Below, piece after piece: positions 14,829 through 24,472 of a stretch of 43,496 bases of DNA. Source of the DNA: Clostridiales bacterium (GTDB lineage Bacteria; Bacillota; Clostridia; Lachnospirales; Lachnospiraceae); contig JAQXLK010000248.1 in assembly GCA_029012085.1 (NCBI GenBank), positions 1-43,496 of the forward strand. The letters run 5' to 3'. The first letter of the stretch is position 1, and each line of letters starts with the position of its first letter. The translations under genes and the position numbers were made by a program. The notes under the pieces are model-generated. The model had not been told where the DNA came from and searched no databases. It was given only the letters and a program-made list of their open reading frames with translations.

Positions 14829-16541
14829 CTACTTTTTCTGTAGTTCTTTATTCTTCTTATCCTTCACCCTTCTAAGCAGAATACCATGAATCAAATTCAC
14901 ATATAACAGCACCGTCAACACCGTCACGATGACTACCGCCACCACAATATCCGATGTATAATACGGAATCATATCAAACAATTTTTCGCCATTGGAGTAT
15001 TCCACAATAGCGCCCGCCATTTTATCAAAGAAATGATGTGGCAAAATCCCCACAATAATCTGCATGCAGCCAAGCATCAACAGCAGGATTTCTCCAACCC
15101 GGTATGGATTTTTCTTTGTCTTGTCTTCCTCTATCAGCTTTTCCTCGTAGGCTTCCTTTTGCATATTTACAGCTTCGCCTTCTTCTGTCATAATACGCAA
15201 TGCCTTTTCCCGGGTACTGACAAACAGCTTCATGAAAATACGGGTAACTGCTGTTGCCAGAAAAGCCCATAAAATGATATAAAGCACCACCAGCCATCGC
15301 CAGTGAAGATTCACCAAAATGGTTCGATACAGCAGTGCATGGGACAAAAATCCTGCCGTACCCGGCACTCCTGCCATACTGGCACAGGCCAGAAAACAGA
15401 CAGCCGCCATACATTTATTTTCTTTACCGGAAGCAATGAGACCCTTAATCTCAAAGGTATGCATTTTTCGTACCTGCTCTAAAGCAACCATATACAATGC
15501 AAGGAGCGACAAAGATGATGCAAAAAGCATATACACGCTGCTTCGGGATGCATAACCGTTGGAATCTCCACAAAGAACCATCAGGCTGACTGCCAGTGTA
15601 TTAAAACCGTTGGTCGCAATATTAAGTCCCATGATGATTTTCCGGATATCCGTAAATGCAAATGTCAGCAGCAGTCCCCAGATAATCGTCAAAAGTGCCA
15701 GTACTAATAGGCTTCTGCCGTAAAGTATCCTGTTCGGAAACATATTTGCAGCCAGTGTCATCAGACCGATTACTCCAAGCTTTGATGCCACACCGGCAAG
15801 TATTGCAGAAGCCTCCATTAAACCATAGGAGCTTCCCCGGGTTATCATCATCTGCACCGGAAAAATCCCGGTACAAATTGCAAACCCTATCATCACAAAA
15901 ATTCCCGCTAACAACGTTATTCCACTATATCCATCTTCCATAGCCACGTCATAAAGCACGCCATAACTGGTATCACCAAACTTAACTAGCAATAATGTAC
16001 ATCCCGCCATCAAAAATACAATGGCAGCCGTAAGAAAGATAAGATAAATTCTCGCATTTTTCAAAGCATTTTCATCCTGTCTATGTACGATAAGCGGATA
16101 AATAAACAAAAATGCCAGCACTGTAAACAGAGAATAATTAAAGAGGCTGTCTGTCATAAACGCCCCGAGCAGCATTACATACACAACCGTATAGATTAGA
16201 TAAAACCGGTTGCTCCGCTCTTCTCTCCAAAGAGATTCCTTCAGAAACCAGAACATAATGACAAACACCACCGTCAGTAAACCGCACAGCAATACCCGCA
16301 TCCGGTCCAATACGAAATGAATCTGCAGCTTTCCCACATTCATTAATGTAGTTGACAGCACTCTTCCCTCGTAACATACCAGATATGCCATATATCCTAT
16401 GACAGCCATCTCCACAAGCATAACCACATTGATGAAATGATTCCGAAACCCCTTATTACTTTTACCAATACAAAAACTCAGTACTCCACCAATCAGCGGA
16501 AATAATAATACCGCCAATATTCCGCTATCCTGACCACTCAT
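14829..16541 (-). CDS. NuoL/M/N-family membrane protein (proton-translocating antiporter-like)
   Basis: The 570-residue protein is almost wholly hydrophobic, with about 14 membrane segments, and resembles the antiporter-like subunits of complex I and related complexes (Proton_antipo_M type). A cytoplasmic insert of charged residues (EEGEAVNMQKEAYEEKL) comes near residue 470, and a basic tail ends KDKKNKELQKK. AAGGAGGT precedes the ATG. No other complex I, hydrogenase or Mrp gene is adjacent, which is unusual for this family. It starts 38 nt after corA, across a small TACCGG/CCGGTA hairpin, so the two probably share a transcript. Which ion it moves, if any, is unknown. Confidence 0.8.
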   Translation of the reverse strand: MSGQDSGILAVLLFPLIGGVLSFCIGKSNKGFRNHFINVVMLVEMAVIGYMAYLVCYEGRVLSTTLMNVGKLQIHFVLDRMRVLLCGLLTVVFVIMFWFLKESLWREERSNRFYLIYTVVYVMLLGAFMTDSLFNYSLFTVLAFLFIYPLIVHRQDENALKNARIYLIFLTAAIVFLMAGCTLLLVKFGDTSYGVLYDVAMEDGYSGITLLAGIFVMIGFAICTGIFPVQMMITRGSSYGLMEASAILAGVASKLGVIGLMTLAANMFPNRILYGRSLLVLALLTIIWGLLLTFAFTDIRKIIMGLNIATNGFNTLAVSLMVLCGDSNGYASRSSVYMLFASSLSLLALYMVALEQVRKMHTFEIKGLIASGKENKCMAAVCFLACASMAGVPGTAGFLSHALLYRTILVNLHWRWLVVLYIILWAFLATAVTRIFMKLFVSTREKALRIMTEEGEAVNMQKEAYEEKLIEEDKTKKNPYRVGEILLLMLGCMQIIVGILPHHFFDKMAGAIVEYSNGEKLFDMIPYYTSDIVVAVVIVTVLTVLLYVNLIHGILLRRVKDKKNKELQKK

Positions 16542-16579
16542 TTCTACTCTACCTCCTTACCGGTCTTACACCGGTATCT

Positions 16580-17494
16580 CTACAACAACTTATATTTTTT
16601 AAATGCAATTACACAAATACCTACTACCACAACAGAAAATACAATAACACCAGCATACCCATAGCGCCATGTAAGTTCCGGCATATTTGTAAAATTCATA
16701 CCATACCAGCCCACAATCAGAGTTAAGGGCAAAAAAATGGTAGTAATCACTGTAAAAAGCTTCATAATGCTGTTGAGATTATAATCTAACATGGCATCAT
16801 GCGTCTCCTGAAGCTGCACCGTATATTCCTTTAAATACTTTACATTTTCACTAATGCGGGTTGCTCTCTGTGTAAAAATAGCAAATCTTCTCACATTTTC
16901 CACAGGAAACATATCATTTTCATTATCCCGGAGTACCTCTCCCACGTCAATCAGCTGCTCATAATAATTCCAGATATACATAAGTTCCTTCTTTATGGAA
17001 AGAATCTCATTGATAAAAGAAGGGTTCACCCTCTCCTCCATCATACGGGTTTCCAAATCGCTCATCTGAAATTCCATATTCTCTAAAAACTTCCGGTCAT
17101 CCAGCATAAGATGGTCCAAAAAATGATATAAAAACTTTTCCGGAACCGTACACCGCATTCCCCGTCCGCTTTTCTCATAACGCTCCACCACTGCCTGAAA
17201 CTGTCTGCGGATATTACCATTCTGATCCCGGATATCCACCACTAAACACAAATCACTCCGTATATAGATTGCAACTCTATCCTTTTCACCAAAAACATCC
17301 AGCAAATTAATCAAATCCAGCACAACGAAGACCAAATCATCCATCACATAATTATTGCTTCGAAAATTGTGCTGGTTACTGCCACATTCCATAACCGTCT
17401 GTTCTGGAAATCCATACATCACATAATCATCTTTTAATTCCTCAAAAGTAATCATGCCCACCCGGCCTCTTTCCATTTCATAAAACATAGTCAT
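16580..17494 (-). CDS. corA: CorA-family divalent-cation channel
   Basis: The protein of about 304 residues has the CorA layout: a long cytoplasmic alpha/beta and helical region, then two C-terminal membrane helices joined by the signature YGMNFTNMPE near residue 270. It would carry Mg2+ (or Co2+/Ni2+) as a pentamer in the membrane. ATG 17494 (MTMFYEMERG) is chosen since AAAAGGGG lies just upstream; an upstream TTG reading would absorb this site. No M-box or other Mg-sensing leader was recognised. Confidence 0.9.
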   Translation of the reverse strand: MTMFYEMERGRVGMITFEELKDDYVMYGFPEQTVMECGSNQHNFRSNNYVMDDLVFVVLDLINLLDVFGEKDRVAIYIRSDLCLVVDIRDQNGNIRRQFQAVVERYEKSGRGMRCTVPEKFLYHFLDHLMLDDRKFLENMEFQMSDLETRMMEERVNPSFINEILSIKKELMYIWNYYEQLIDVGEVLRDNENDMFPVENVRRFAIFTQRATRISENVKYLKEYTVQLQETHDAMLDYNLNSIMKLFTVITTIFLPLTLIVGWYGMNFTNMPELTWRYGYAGVIVFSVVVVGICVIAFKKYKLL

Positions 17495-17695
17495 TGTCCC
17501 CTTTTCCAAAGTATCGTGACATATGTATTATGTCCTGTACAATCTAATTTATATACAGACACGGAATATTTTACCATTATAATTAAAATATGCAAGTTAC
17601 TTTTTGTCTCTCGTTCAGCATTTTCACGCTCATACTTACACCTTACCTTTCTTATCACGGATTTTTCGGGTTTACTCATTATTCCTCCATAACAC

Positions 17696-17723
17696 AAGAG
17701 GCTATGCTGATGCATAGCCTCTT
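17696..17723 (-). terminator. hairpin after the DUF1002 gene
   Basis: AAGAGGCTATGC and GCATAGCCTCTT form a perfect 12-bp stem with a 4-nt loop. The following minus-strand bases (GTGTTATG) are poor in U, so termination may be partial. Confidence 0.65.
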
Positions 17724-17753
17724 GGTAGTATCCGTCGCAACGGAAAACTCCTC

Positions 17754-18659
17754 CTATTCAAACAGAGAGCTAAAGAACTCCTTCAGCGCATCAATAATCT
17801 TCTGGAAAAAATTCTTTGCCTGCTCTTTATCAATTCCCATGTCCTCTAACTTATTAAACAAATCCTTTGCCTGCTGCTGCATACTCTCAAGATCCAGGTC
17901 AAGATCACTAATCTTCTTCATTAAGGAGATGATAGACTGTTTCTCATCCTCGGTAATGGAAATTCCGAGCTGGGAAGCACCTTCATCGATTGCCTTACTG
18001 ATAGCCTCGTCATTATCAAGTCCCTCTTCTACAACCTTTGCCTTTACAAATGCCATCAACTGCTCAATATCCTCAGAATTCACATTCTCTGCAATCTCAC
18101 TGGTAACAACAAGCTCATTCACAGCTGCATCCATACTGTCTTCTGAAATCTTCTCACCGGTAAGCTCTGCATATGCCCTCATTGCACCTACTAATGCCGC
18201 AGTACCTGTAATCTCAAAAGGACCGGCTACAATCACATCTGCATCCTCAATGCCAGCTGTAATCAAAGCATTCGTATACATACCCGGTGTACAATAGGAA
18301 ATATTCTTTGTCTCAACATCGATTCCATCGCCTTTCTCTCCAACTACAACGATAACAGACGATAATGCTCTTGAACCGATTACACTGGCATCCAGATAAT
18401 CACCGAGATAATTCTTCTCATCCGCATTGGTAATCTCACCAACCTTGAAATTATCCAAGTCTTTCTCTGTAATTCCCATAAGCCCCAAAACCGTTGCCTT
18501 CTCATTGGCATTCAAATCTGCACCAAATGATACGTACACATCCTTCGGATCTGCTTCCGTAACTGCATCTGCCTTTGCCGTTATACCTGCTGCCGGCAAT
18601 GTGAATACCATAAGTGCTACAAGCGAAACCGCTGCAATTTTGCTATATAACTTTCTCAT
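17754..18659 (-). CDS. secreted DUF1002 protein
   Basis: The 301-residue protein has a signal peptide (residues 1 to about 31, ending TAKA) and the DUF1002 features VYVSFGADLNANEKATVLGL and ISYCTPGMYTNALITAGIED. The C-terminal third is charged and helical. DUF1002 proteins are common, conserved secreted proteins of Clostridia and Bacilli with no established function. GAAGGAGG precedes the ATG and a good promoter lies at 18696-18724. It is monocistronic, between two hairpin-bounded gaps. Confidence 0.9.
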   Translation of the reverse strand: MRKLYSKIAAVSLVALMVFTLPAAGITAKADAVTEADPKDVYVSFGADLNANEKATVLGLMGITEKDLDNFKVGEITNADEKNYLGDYLDASVIGSRALSSVIVVVGEKGDGIDVETKNISYCTPGMYTNALITAGIEDADVIVAGPFEITGTAALVGAMRAYAELTGEKISEDSMDAAVNELVVTSEIAENVNSEDIEQLMAFVKAKVVEEGLDNDEAISKAIDEGASQLGISITEDEKQSIISLMKKISDLDLDLESMQQQAKDLFNKLEDMGIDKEQAKNFFQKIIDALKEFFSSLFE

Positions 18660-18695
18660 ATTTTTCCTCCTTCAATAGTCCTACAAGACTCCGTT

Positions 18696-18724
18696 ATCAT
18701 AACACTGTCGCTTTCATTCGTCAA
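18696..18724 (-). promoter_or_regulatory. promoter of the DUF1002 gene
   Basis: On the minus strand TTGACG (18719-18724) and TATGAT (18696-18701) are spaced by 17 bp, about 37 nt before the start codon. Confidence 0.7.
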
Positions 18725-18814
18725 ATTAAGAATTCCTGAAAGAGTTCTTAAAATCTTGTTACTTTTATTACATTTATCAGACAAAAATGTTAAATATACG
18801 CCTTTATTCTATAT

Positions 18815-19609
18815 TTAGTCGTCTCTGCGCCCCACGCCAAGATATCTTGTAACGTAATATAAAACCTGCATTACAGAAGTTACAAGTGCTGCTACATAAG
18901 TCATTGCTGCCGCTGTAAGCACTTTTTTAGCGCCCTTATAATCCTCTTCACCAAACCGTCCGCTATCTCCAATAACCTGAAGCGCACGTTTTGATGCATT
19001 CAGCTCCACCGGCAATGTAACCAGCTGAAATACTGCCACTAAAGAAAACAATAAGATTCCAAAAAACATCAGGTTTACACCCAGACGACTTCCTGCAAAA
19101 ATACAGCCAATCATAATTAAAATCGGTCCTACACTGGAACCAAAATTGCACACCGGAACAATTGCATTCCGTATACGAATCGGTGCATATTCCTCTGCAT
19201 CCTGTACCGCATGTCCTGCCTCATGGGCTGCCACTCCGACAGCACCAATCGAAGTAGAATCATGCACAGCCGTAGATAACCGGATGACTCCATCCTTTGG
19301 ATCATAATGATCTGTCAAATCACCATTAATACGTTCTATCCTGATATAACTCAGTCCATTCTGGTCTAATATCATTCTTGCAGCCTGTGCTCCTGTGATA
19401 TGTCCCGAATTACCAATTCGATTATACTTTTTAAATGTACTTTTTACTTTTGCCTGTGCCCACAAGCCTAACAAAAGTGCCGGAAGCATGTAAATCAGAT
19501 ATGATAAATAGCCATACCCATAACCGTATCCATAACCTCCATAATATAGACTCATGATACCACTACCAGCCATAAGCTGCACCATTCCCTGCGCCATTAC
19601 TCCTGTCAT
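18815..19609 (-). CDS. membrane zinc metallopeptidase, YugP type
   Basis: The 264-residue protein contains the metallopeptidase motif AAHEAGHAVQDAEEYAPI near residue 120, with HEAGH supplying two metal ligands and the catalytic Glu, followed by PVCNFGSSVGPIL and several membrane helices. A glycine/tyrosine stretch (YYGGYGYGYGYGY) lies near the N-terminus before the first helix. ATG 19609 is chosen because AAGGAGGCG sits upstream; longer readings lack a site. This is the neutral zinc metallopeptidase family (B. subtilis YugP), with no firmly known substrate. Confidence 0.9.
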   Translation of the reverse strand: MTGVMAQGMVQLMAGSGIMSLYYGGYGYGYGYGYLSYLIYMLPALLLGLWAQAKVKSTFKKYNRIGNSGHITGAQAARMILDQNGLSYIRIERINGDLTDHYDPKDGVIRLSTAVHDSTSIGAVGVAAHEAGHAVQDAEEYAPIRIRNAIVPVCNFGSSVGPILIMIGCIFAGSRLGVNLMFFGILLFSLVAVFQLVTLPVELNASKRALQVIGDSGRFGEEDYKGAKKVLTAAAMTYVAALVTSVMQVLYYVTRYLGVGRRDD

Positions 19610-19732
19610 ATAAATACGCCTCCTTGTCGACAAATCCCATCTGTCTCTTTCTCCACAGAGTATCACATCTGAACGCCCCTTTCAAGGGGACAATTCCGAA
19701 CGTTTTGTGAACAATGCATTTTACAATATTCT

Positions 19733-20226
19733 TCACACATCTTTTTCTTTCCCATGTACATTAATGATAAGAATACCGGCTCCCACAAGACAGAGGGCAA
19801 TGATAATACGCCCTGCTCCTAATGCACCATTTTGCTCATTTAAGAGAATGGCTGACAAAATAACACCAAAAACCGGATTCATAAATCCATACACAGATAT
19901 TTTGGACACCGGATTGTATTTCAATAAAATACCCCACAGAGAATATGCTACTGCGGATACAAAAGCAAGATAAAACCTTCACCATTCAACCGGAAGGTCA
20001 TTACAAGTCCTTCCCCTCCTAAATTAACGAGTACAACACCGGCAAATCCCGCAAGAAAAAAGCGCATTCCCGCATATAGAATCTGAGTATACACATCATC
20101 CTTTACAATGCCAAATAATTTATACCCAATTTTAACACAGGGAAACGCACTGCCCCATAGCAGACAGCAAATCATCGCAAGTAAAAACACAACCAGTTCA
20201 TTTTTTAACAGGGTATCTCGTCTCAT
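19733..20226 (-). pseudogene. EamA-family (DMT) transporter, internally deleted and frameshifted
   Basis: The 5' part (20226 to about 19950) gives MRRDTLLKNELVVFLLAM and LLWGSAFPCVKIGYK, the start of an EamA permease. The 3' part (to 19733), in another frame, gives FYLAFVSAVAYSLWGILLKY and the last helices to INVHGKEKDV. The join is at a T4 run near 19979, where one more T would restore the frame. Even joined, the product would be about 164 residues instead of about 300, lacking the end of the first repeat and the start of the second. So both an in-gene deletion and an indel have occurred and the gene is dead. Confidence 0.85.
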
Positions 20227-20251
20227 TTTTCTCTCCCGTCCAGATAAATCT

Positions 20252-20295
20252 AAAAAAGAGACTATCACAAAACAATCCTTGTGACAATCTCTTTT
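20252..20295 (-). terminator. terminator of the WYL regulator gene
   Basis: On the minus strand AAAGAGATTGTCACAA pairs with TTGTGATAGTCTCTTT (two mismatches), ending in a T run at 20252-20257. Confidence 0.8.
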
Positions 20296-20342
20296 CTTCG
20301 TTCCCGATTTATCCTTTTCCTCTACAGGCTAGATTTATCCCC

Positions 20343-21320
20343 TTATAACTCCCCATTCCTTTTCAAAACCTGATTCAAAAAGTCTAAAAACTTCTGTCTT
20401 ATAATCTCCGGTTCCACAATCTGTATTCTTCCACCGTATCCTGCAAGCCAGCCAAAAAATTTGTCACTGACAAAAACTTCTACAACTGCACGGAAATGTG
20501 TTGTGTCATCCGAATGCATCCAGCAATCCTGTCCAAACCGGTCGATGATTGCCCCCGCAAGCTCATTCTCGCATAGTAACGTTATCACTGTTCTTTCACC
20601 ACTATACATTCCAAAATGCAGCTTGGAATACTCTGCTATATCAAGAGACTGGTATAATTCATCTCCAAGTCGCCTTTCGGGAAGCTTCTCTATCTGCAGC
20701 ATCTTATCCACCCGGAAATGCTTCATGAGCTTCGATGCTTCATCATAACCCACGAGATAATACCGTTCATTCTCCCATTGCAAAAACCAAGGTGAAAGGA
20801 TGTAGCGTACACCTCCCTTTCTGGATTCTAACCGTCGCTCTATGGTCCATGTACAATAACAAAAAGAAATCTGACAGCCACACTCCATAGCATCAAATAT
20901 CCGGTCTACATTATAATAAATAGACTCATTCATCGTCTTTACCCGGTTTTTAATATATACCTGTCTTTGCAGCTGGTGTGCCAGATTCTTCCCTCCAAGC
21001 CTTCCAAGCTTTTCAATCAGATCCCGACTCTTTTTTTCTGTAATAAATCTGGAGGACTGCACCACATCCACTAAAAGTTTAAGCTCCGCCGTTTCAAACA
21101 AACGCGAAGCCAGATAGGCGCCCCTTCGTCCCCGTATAATATCAAATCCAAATTCTTCCAATGTATCTAAGTCCCGGTATACACTTTTCCGTTCACAGAA
21201 AACCCCATATGCTTCAAGCCGCTTGGCAATCTCCCTTGCTGAGAGCGGATGCTGCTCATCCGTCTCCTCCCATAAAATCTTCAATATGTATATTAGTTTT
21301 GCCTGTTTGTCCTTTCCCAA
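20343..21320 (-). CDS. WYL-domain transcriptional regulator
   Basis: The 325-residue protein has an N-terminal winged helix (residues about 5-65, with LSAREIAKRLEAYG and ERKSVYRDLDTLEEFG), a WYL domain (about 140-220, with ILSPWFLQWENERYYLVGYD) and a C-terminal WCX-type extension. The start is a TTG at 21320: an in-frame TAA lies just upstream, no ATG is available, and AAGGGGG precedes it. WYL regulators sense nucleic-acid or small ligands and often control stress or DNA-damage genes. Here it lies upstream of a dead EamA transporter, possibly its former target. Confidence 0.88.
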   Translation of the reverse strand: MGKDKQAKLIYILKILWEETDEQHPLSAREIAKRLEAYGVFCERKSVYRDLDTLEEFGFDIIRGRRGAYLASRLFETAELKLLVDVVQSSRFITEKKSRDLIEKLGRLGGKNLAHQLQRQVYIKNRVKTMNESIYYNVDRIFDAMECGCQISFCYCTWTIERRLESRKGGVRYILSPWFLQWENERYYLVGYDEASKLMKHFRVDKMLQIEKLPERRLGDELYQSLDIAEYSKLHFGMYSGERTVITLLCENELAGAIIDRFGQDCWMHSDDTTHFRAVVEVFVSDKFFGWLAGYGGRIQIVEPEIIRQKFLDFLNQVLKRNGEL

Positions 21321-21547
21321 ACCTTCCCCCTTACCTTCTTAAGCCTCTTCGTTTTAACCATCCCGCATATTATTCTCTCAAATATATAATTTATATTGTA
21401 ACACATTTTTTGTTTATTTCCAACTAAAATACTATGTTTTTTTATCACATTTTCATATTGAATTCCTTTAATATCCATTCTACAATTTAACCGACTGGTT
21501 ATGTTATATTATCAGCTATTCCCCGCTAATGAAAGGAGCGCTTTATC

Positions 21548-21943
21548 ATGCACAACGAAAATGTCATTTACGACGGACGAAAACTTGCCGCCTATAACAT
21601 CGCTGCTGATTTTTGCAAGAGCTTCGGCTATGACGATACCTTTCTTGCTGAACTATGGGAAGGAATTCTTTTTAATCCTGCCCTATATGATGAATTTGTA
21701 TATTTCCTTCAAAAAAAGGAACTCACCGGCAATTTTGTATGCGAGGGATATTCCATGTTTGATTTGTATTTTTATCATTTAGGAGAATATAATTTTACCC
21801 ATGATATTGGGAAGAATCCGGACGGATGTGATAAGGACGAGATTACCTTCCGCGCCTTCCACACAATGGGAAGGCTTGTAAAGGATCCTGTTACATATAA
21901 AAAATATCTTTCAAAAGATTTGGGAATGGATTTTGGATTATGA
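21548..21943 (+). CDS. conserved-looking 131-aa protein of unknown function
   Basis: I do not recognise the family. The ATG is preceded by GAAAGGAGCG, giving a soluble, acidic protein rich in aromatic residues (MFDLYFYHLGEYNF, YKKYLSKDLGMDFGL) with no membrane segment or clear catalytic motif. It is a lone plus-strand gene in a minus-strand region. Its stop codon overlaps the end of the converging gatD by 6 nt, with no terminator between. Codon use looks like that of its neighbours. Confidence 0.75.
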   Translation: MHNENVIYDGRKLAAYNIAADFCKSFGYDDTFLAELWEGILFNPALYDEFVYFLQKKELTGNFVCEGYSMFDLYFYHLGEYNFTHDIGKNPDGCDKDEITFRAFHTMGRLVKDPVTYKKYLSKDLGMDFGL

Positions 21944-22678
21944 TATCTGCCTGATTGCATCCTGCAAAGCAGCATCCTCCATTTCACGTTCTAATGGTGG
22001 CAGTTTTTCGCCATACTTTCGTTCATAAGCAATGCCGAGAAGCTCATCTGCAATCTGCGCATTTTTCGGAAGTAAAGGTCCGTGGGAATAGGTCGCAAAT
22101 ACATTTTTATATCTGGCTCCCTCCGTTCCATCCTCTCCGTTATTGCCATAACCTTTGACAATCTTTCCCATAGGCTTCACACCTTCACCGAGCCATGTCT
22201 GACCATTATGATTCTCAAAGCCTGCAATCTGAAATGTCTCCCCGTCCTCTTTCTCATACTCATAAATGAAATTTCCAATCATCCGCTTATCAGATGCAGT
22301 AGTATAGACATCAATCCCACCTAAAAAGTCCACCTTTGTTCCATCTGCAGCCTCATAATATTTGCCAAGCATCTGATATCCACCGCAGATTGCAAGAATT
22401 ACCGTACCTTTTTCAATCTCACCCTTTAGCCAGTCTGCTTTGTATTCAAACAAATCCTTCACCAATATTTCCTGCTCAAAATCCTGTCCGCCACCAATAA
22501 AAATGATGTCGTACTCCTCTGACCTATCTACCTCACCAAAAGAAAGACGGGTTACCTTAGATTCCATCCCCCGCCACTCCAAGCGCTTCTGCATGGTACG
22601 GATATTACCGTTATCTCCATAAAGATTCAAAATATCATAGTATAAATGACAAATATGCAATGTCTTTTTTTCGCTCAT
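21938..22678 (-). CDS. gatD: lipid II isoglutaminyl synthase, glutamine amidotransferase subunit
   Basis: The 246-residue class I (CobB/CobQ-like) amidotransferase has the nucleophile in ILAICGGYQMLG near residue 98 and the histidine in ATYSHGPLLPKN near residue 195; IFIGGGQDFEQ is also typical. With MurT it converts the D-Glu of lipid II to D-isoGln, needed for peptidoglycan cross-linking in many Gram-positives. It follows murT after about 60 nt on the same strand, the usual murT-gatD pairing. Confidence 0.94.
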   Translation of the reverse strand: MSEKKTLHICHLYYDILNLYGDNGNIRTMQKRLEWRGMESKVTRLSFGEVDRSEEYDIIFIGGGQDFEQEILVKDLFEYKADWLKGEIEKGTVILAICGGYQMLGKYYEAADGTKVDFLGGIDVYTTASDKRMIGNFIYEYEKEDGETFQIAGFENHNGQTWLGEGVKPMGKIVKGYGNNGEDGTEGARYKNVFATYSHGPLLPKNAQIADELLGIAYERKYGEKLPPLEREMEDAALQDAIRQIS

Positions 22679-22737
22679 GGTTCTTCCTTTCTGCTTTTTC
22701 CAAACATATTACTCTTGCACTCTTTTTCACTACAACT

Positions 22738-24156
22738 CTAGCTTTCATACTTTTTAAGCGGTACAAACTCTGCAAGTTTATCCCGAAACTCTAACATACA
22801 GGTATAAGACAATACTAAAAAAGTATCCTCCTCCGACTGGCCGAGACGGGTAATCAGATTCTTATAATCCTTTTCCACAACAAACTTTTCCGTATCAAAA
22901 TCTGCATATTTTAAACGAAGCTGCATATCATAAGCTCTTTTTCCTGTAAAGTAAAAATGTTTCGCTCCGGACGCCGCCTTCGTCAATCGTTCAAATTCCA
23001 CATCATAAATCCAGGAAATATCTTTTCCATCTGCATAATTATCATTTAATCCAAACACAATATTACCGGTAGGCTGCTGCTGAATCAAAAACTGCAGCAC
23101 CTCATTAAATCCCGCCGGATTCTTAACCAACACCAGATGGAGCTTATGTCCCTGATATTCCACTTCCTCCATACGTCCAAAATGTGTGGTAAGACCTCCA
23201 AGCACTTCTACAATCTTGGTTTCCGGCAGTCCAATCAGCTTTGCAACTGTGGTTGCAGCCAACGCATTATACAGATTGTAACCACCCGGCAGCATAACCT
23301 CTGCTTCTAAATTCTCATATATCACTTCATCCTGTCCGGAATCTGCTGCATTCATCCCTTTGGCTATCTCCATGGAAACCACTGAAGAAGCATCCTTCCA
23401 CTCCAATACTTTGCCAATCGCCACATCCGGCTGTCTTCTCTGGTAACCACATTTTTCACAATAAAATCCGCCTAAATGCCCAAAAGTATGATAACGATAC
23501 TGATACTTTGTCTTACAGTGAATACAATATACCGCATCCGAAATATCCGAAGAAGTTCCCTCGTAAAGAGGTTCATTTACACCAAAAAAATGAAGTTCCT
23601 TATGTGGCAAATCACTTAAAGAGGTTGTCAGGGAACAATCTGCATTCAGTACAAGCTTTACGTCAGGAAGCTGTTCTAAACCCGCCCGAATCTTATTTAC
23701 CGTGGTAAGCACTTCTCCATAGCGGTCCAACTGATCCCGAAATACATTCGTTACCACTGCCGTTACATCCAGACTTCCAAAATGTTCTACAATGCTTTTA
23801 AGTGCGGCTTCATCACACTCCAGCAATGCATAATCCTTATCAATTCTGCCACCCAAAGAAGCTGCACCCACAAATGCAGATACCACTCCGCCTAGCAGAT
23901 TCGCTCCCGCATCATTACAAAATACCGTCTGTCCATTTGCTTCAATCATATCCCTTATAATATGACAGGTGGTTGTCTTACCATTGGTTCCCGTCACGCA
24001 GATTATCTTCATATCCTTCGCCAAATGTCCCAGAATATCCGGACAAATCTTTAGAACCACCTTGCCCGGCAACGAAGTTCCTCCACTGCCCATTAACTTT
24101 AATATCATTGTTGTAAATTTACCGGCCCACACCGCAAAATTTGATCTTATACTCAT
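22738..24156 (-). CDS. murT: lipid II isoglutaminyl synthase, Mur-ligase-like subunit
   Basis: The 472-residue ATP-dependent subunit has the Mur ligase P-loop CVTGTNGKTTTCHII (about 53-67) and ECDEAALKSIV. A zinc ribbon (IHCKTKYQYRYH and FYCEKCGYQRR) sits inside the central domain, as in known MurT proteins, and the C-terminal part includes NPAGFNEVLQFL. It lacks the usual UDP-MurNAc-binding N-terminal domain. It supplies the activated lipid II to GatD, encoded next. Confidence 0.94.
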   Translation of the reverse strand: MSIRSNFAVWAGKFTTMILKLMGSGGTSLPGKVVLKICPDILGHLAKDMKIICVTGTNGKTTTCHIIRDMIEANGQTVFCNDAGANLLGGVVSAFVGAASLGGRIDKDYALLECDEAALKSIVEHFGSLDVTAVVTNVFRDQLDRYGEVLTTVNKIRAGLEQLPDVKLVLNADCSLTTSLSDLPHKELHFFGVNEPLYEGTSSDISDAVYCIHCKTKYQYRYHTFGHLGGFYCEKCGYQRRQPDVAIGKVLEWKDASSVVSMEIAKGMNAADSGQDEVIYENLEAEVMLPGGYNLYNALAATTVAKLIGLPETKIVEVLGGLTTHFGRMEEVEYQGHKLHLVLVKNPAGFNEVLQFLIQQQPTGNIVFGLNDNYADGKDISWIYDVEFERLTKAASGAKHFYFTGKRAYDMQLRLKYADFDTEKFVVEKDYKNLITRLGQSEEDTFLVLSYTCMLEFRDKLAEFVPLKKYES

Positions 24157-24339
24157 TTTTATCCCCTTGCTGCAAATATATTTTATTTTTTAAGTATTGC
24201 CGCCATTCTTTTTCATATTCCACAATCAAGTCTCGTATATCATGAAGCATAATCTCATGATTGTACTACGAAAACCACCCTTGCAAGCAAGTATTATATC
24301 ACGAACACATACATGTTACAAATCTATTTCTTCCATAAT

Positions 24340-24404
24340 CAATTTTATCGAGTCTGGAGCGTCCGCCTGACCAAACCAGTGAACAGTAACATCTGGAGCG
24401 TCCG
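24340..24404. repeat. partial right end of the dispersed 354-bp element
   Basis: The stretch at 24340-24383 aligns with 14778-14821, the right inverted repeat plus flank: CAATTTTATCGA against CAATTTTAATCGA, and AGCGTCCGCCT then ACCAAACCAGTGAA against GCCAACTCGTGAA. TCTGGAGCGTCCG occurs twice, at 24353 and 24392. No left end is visible. The rest of the 24157-24472 gap holds only AT-rich sequence and a terminator. Confidence 0.6.
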
Positions 24405-24407
24405 TTG

Positions 24408-24450
24408 AAAAAAAGGCACCAGAAACCGAAATGAAACAGTTCCTGATGCC
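24408..24450 (-). terminator. terminator of the maltose operon after the LacI gene
   Basis: On the minus strand GGCATCAGGAAC and GTTTCTGGTGCC form a long stem, followed by T7. Confidence 0.9.
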
Positions 24451-24472
24451 CACATTTACAGCATTTTATATT

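Noticed and set aside
17491-17679. 62-codon minus-strand ORF starting MSKPEKSVIRK with a GGAGGA site
   Set aside because: The start signal is fair, but the product has no recognisable feature, overlaps the corA start and follows directly on a terminator hairpin; more likely leader sequence of corA.
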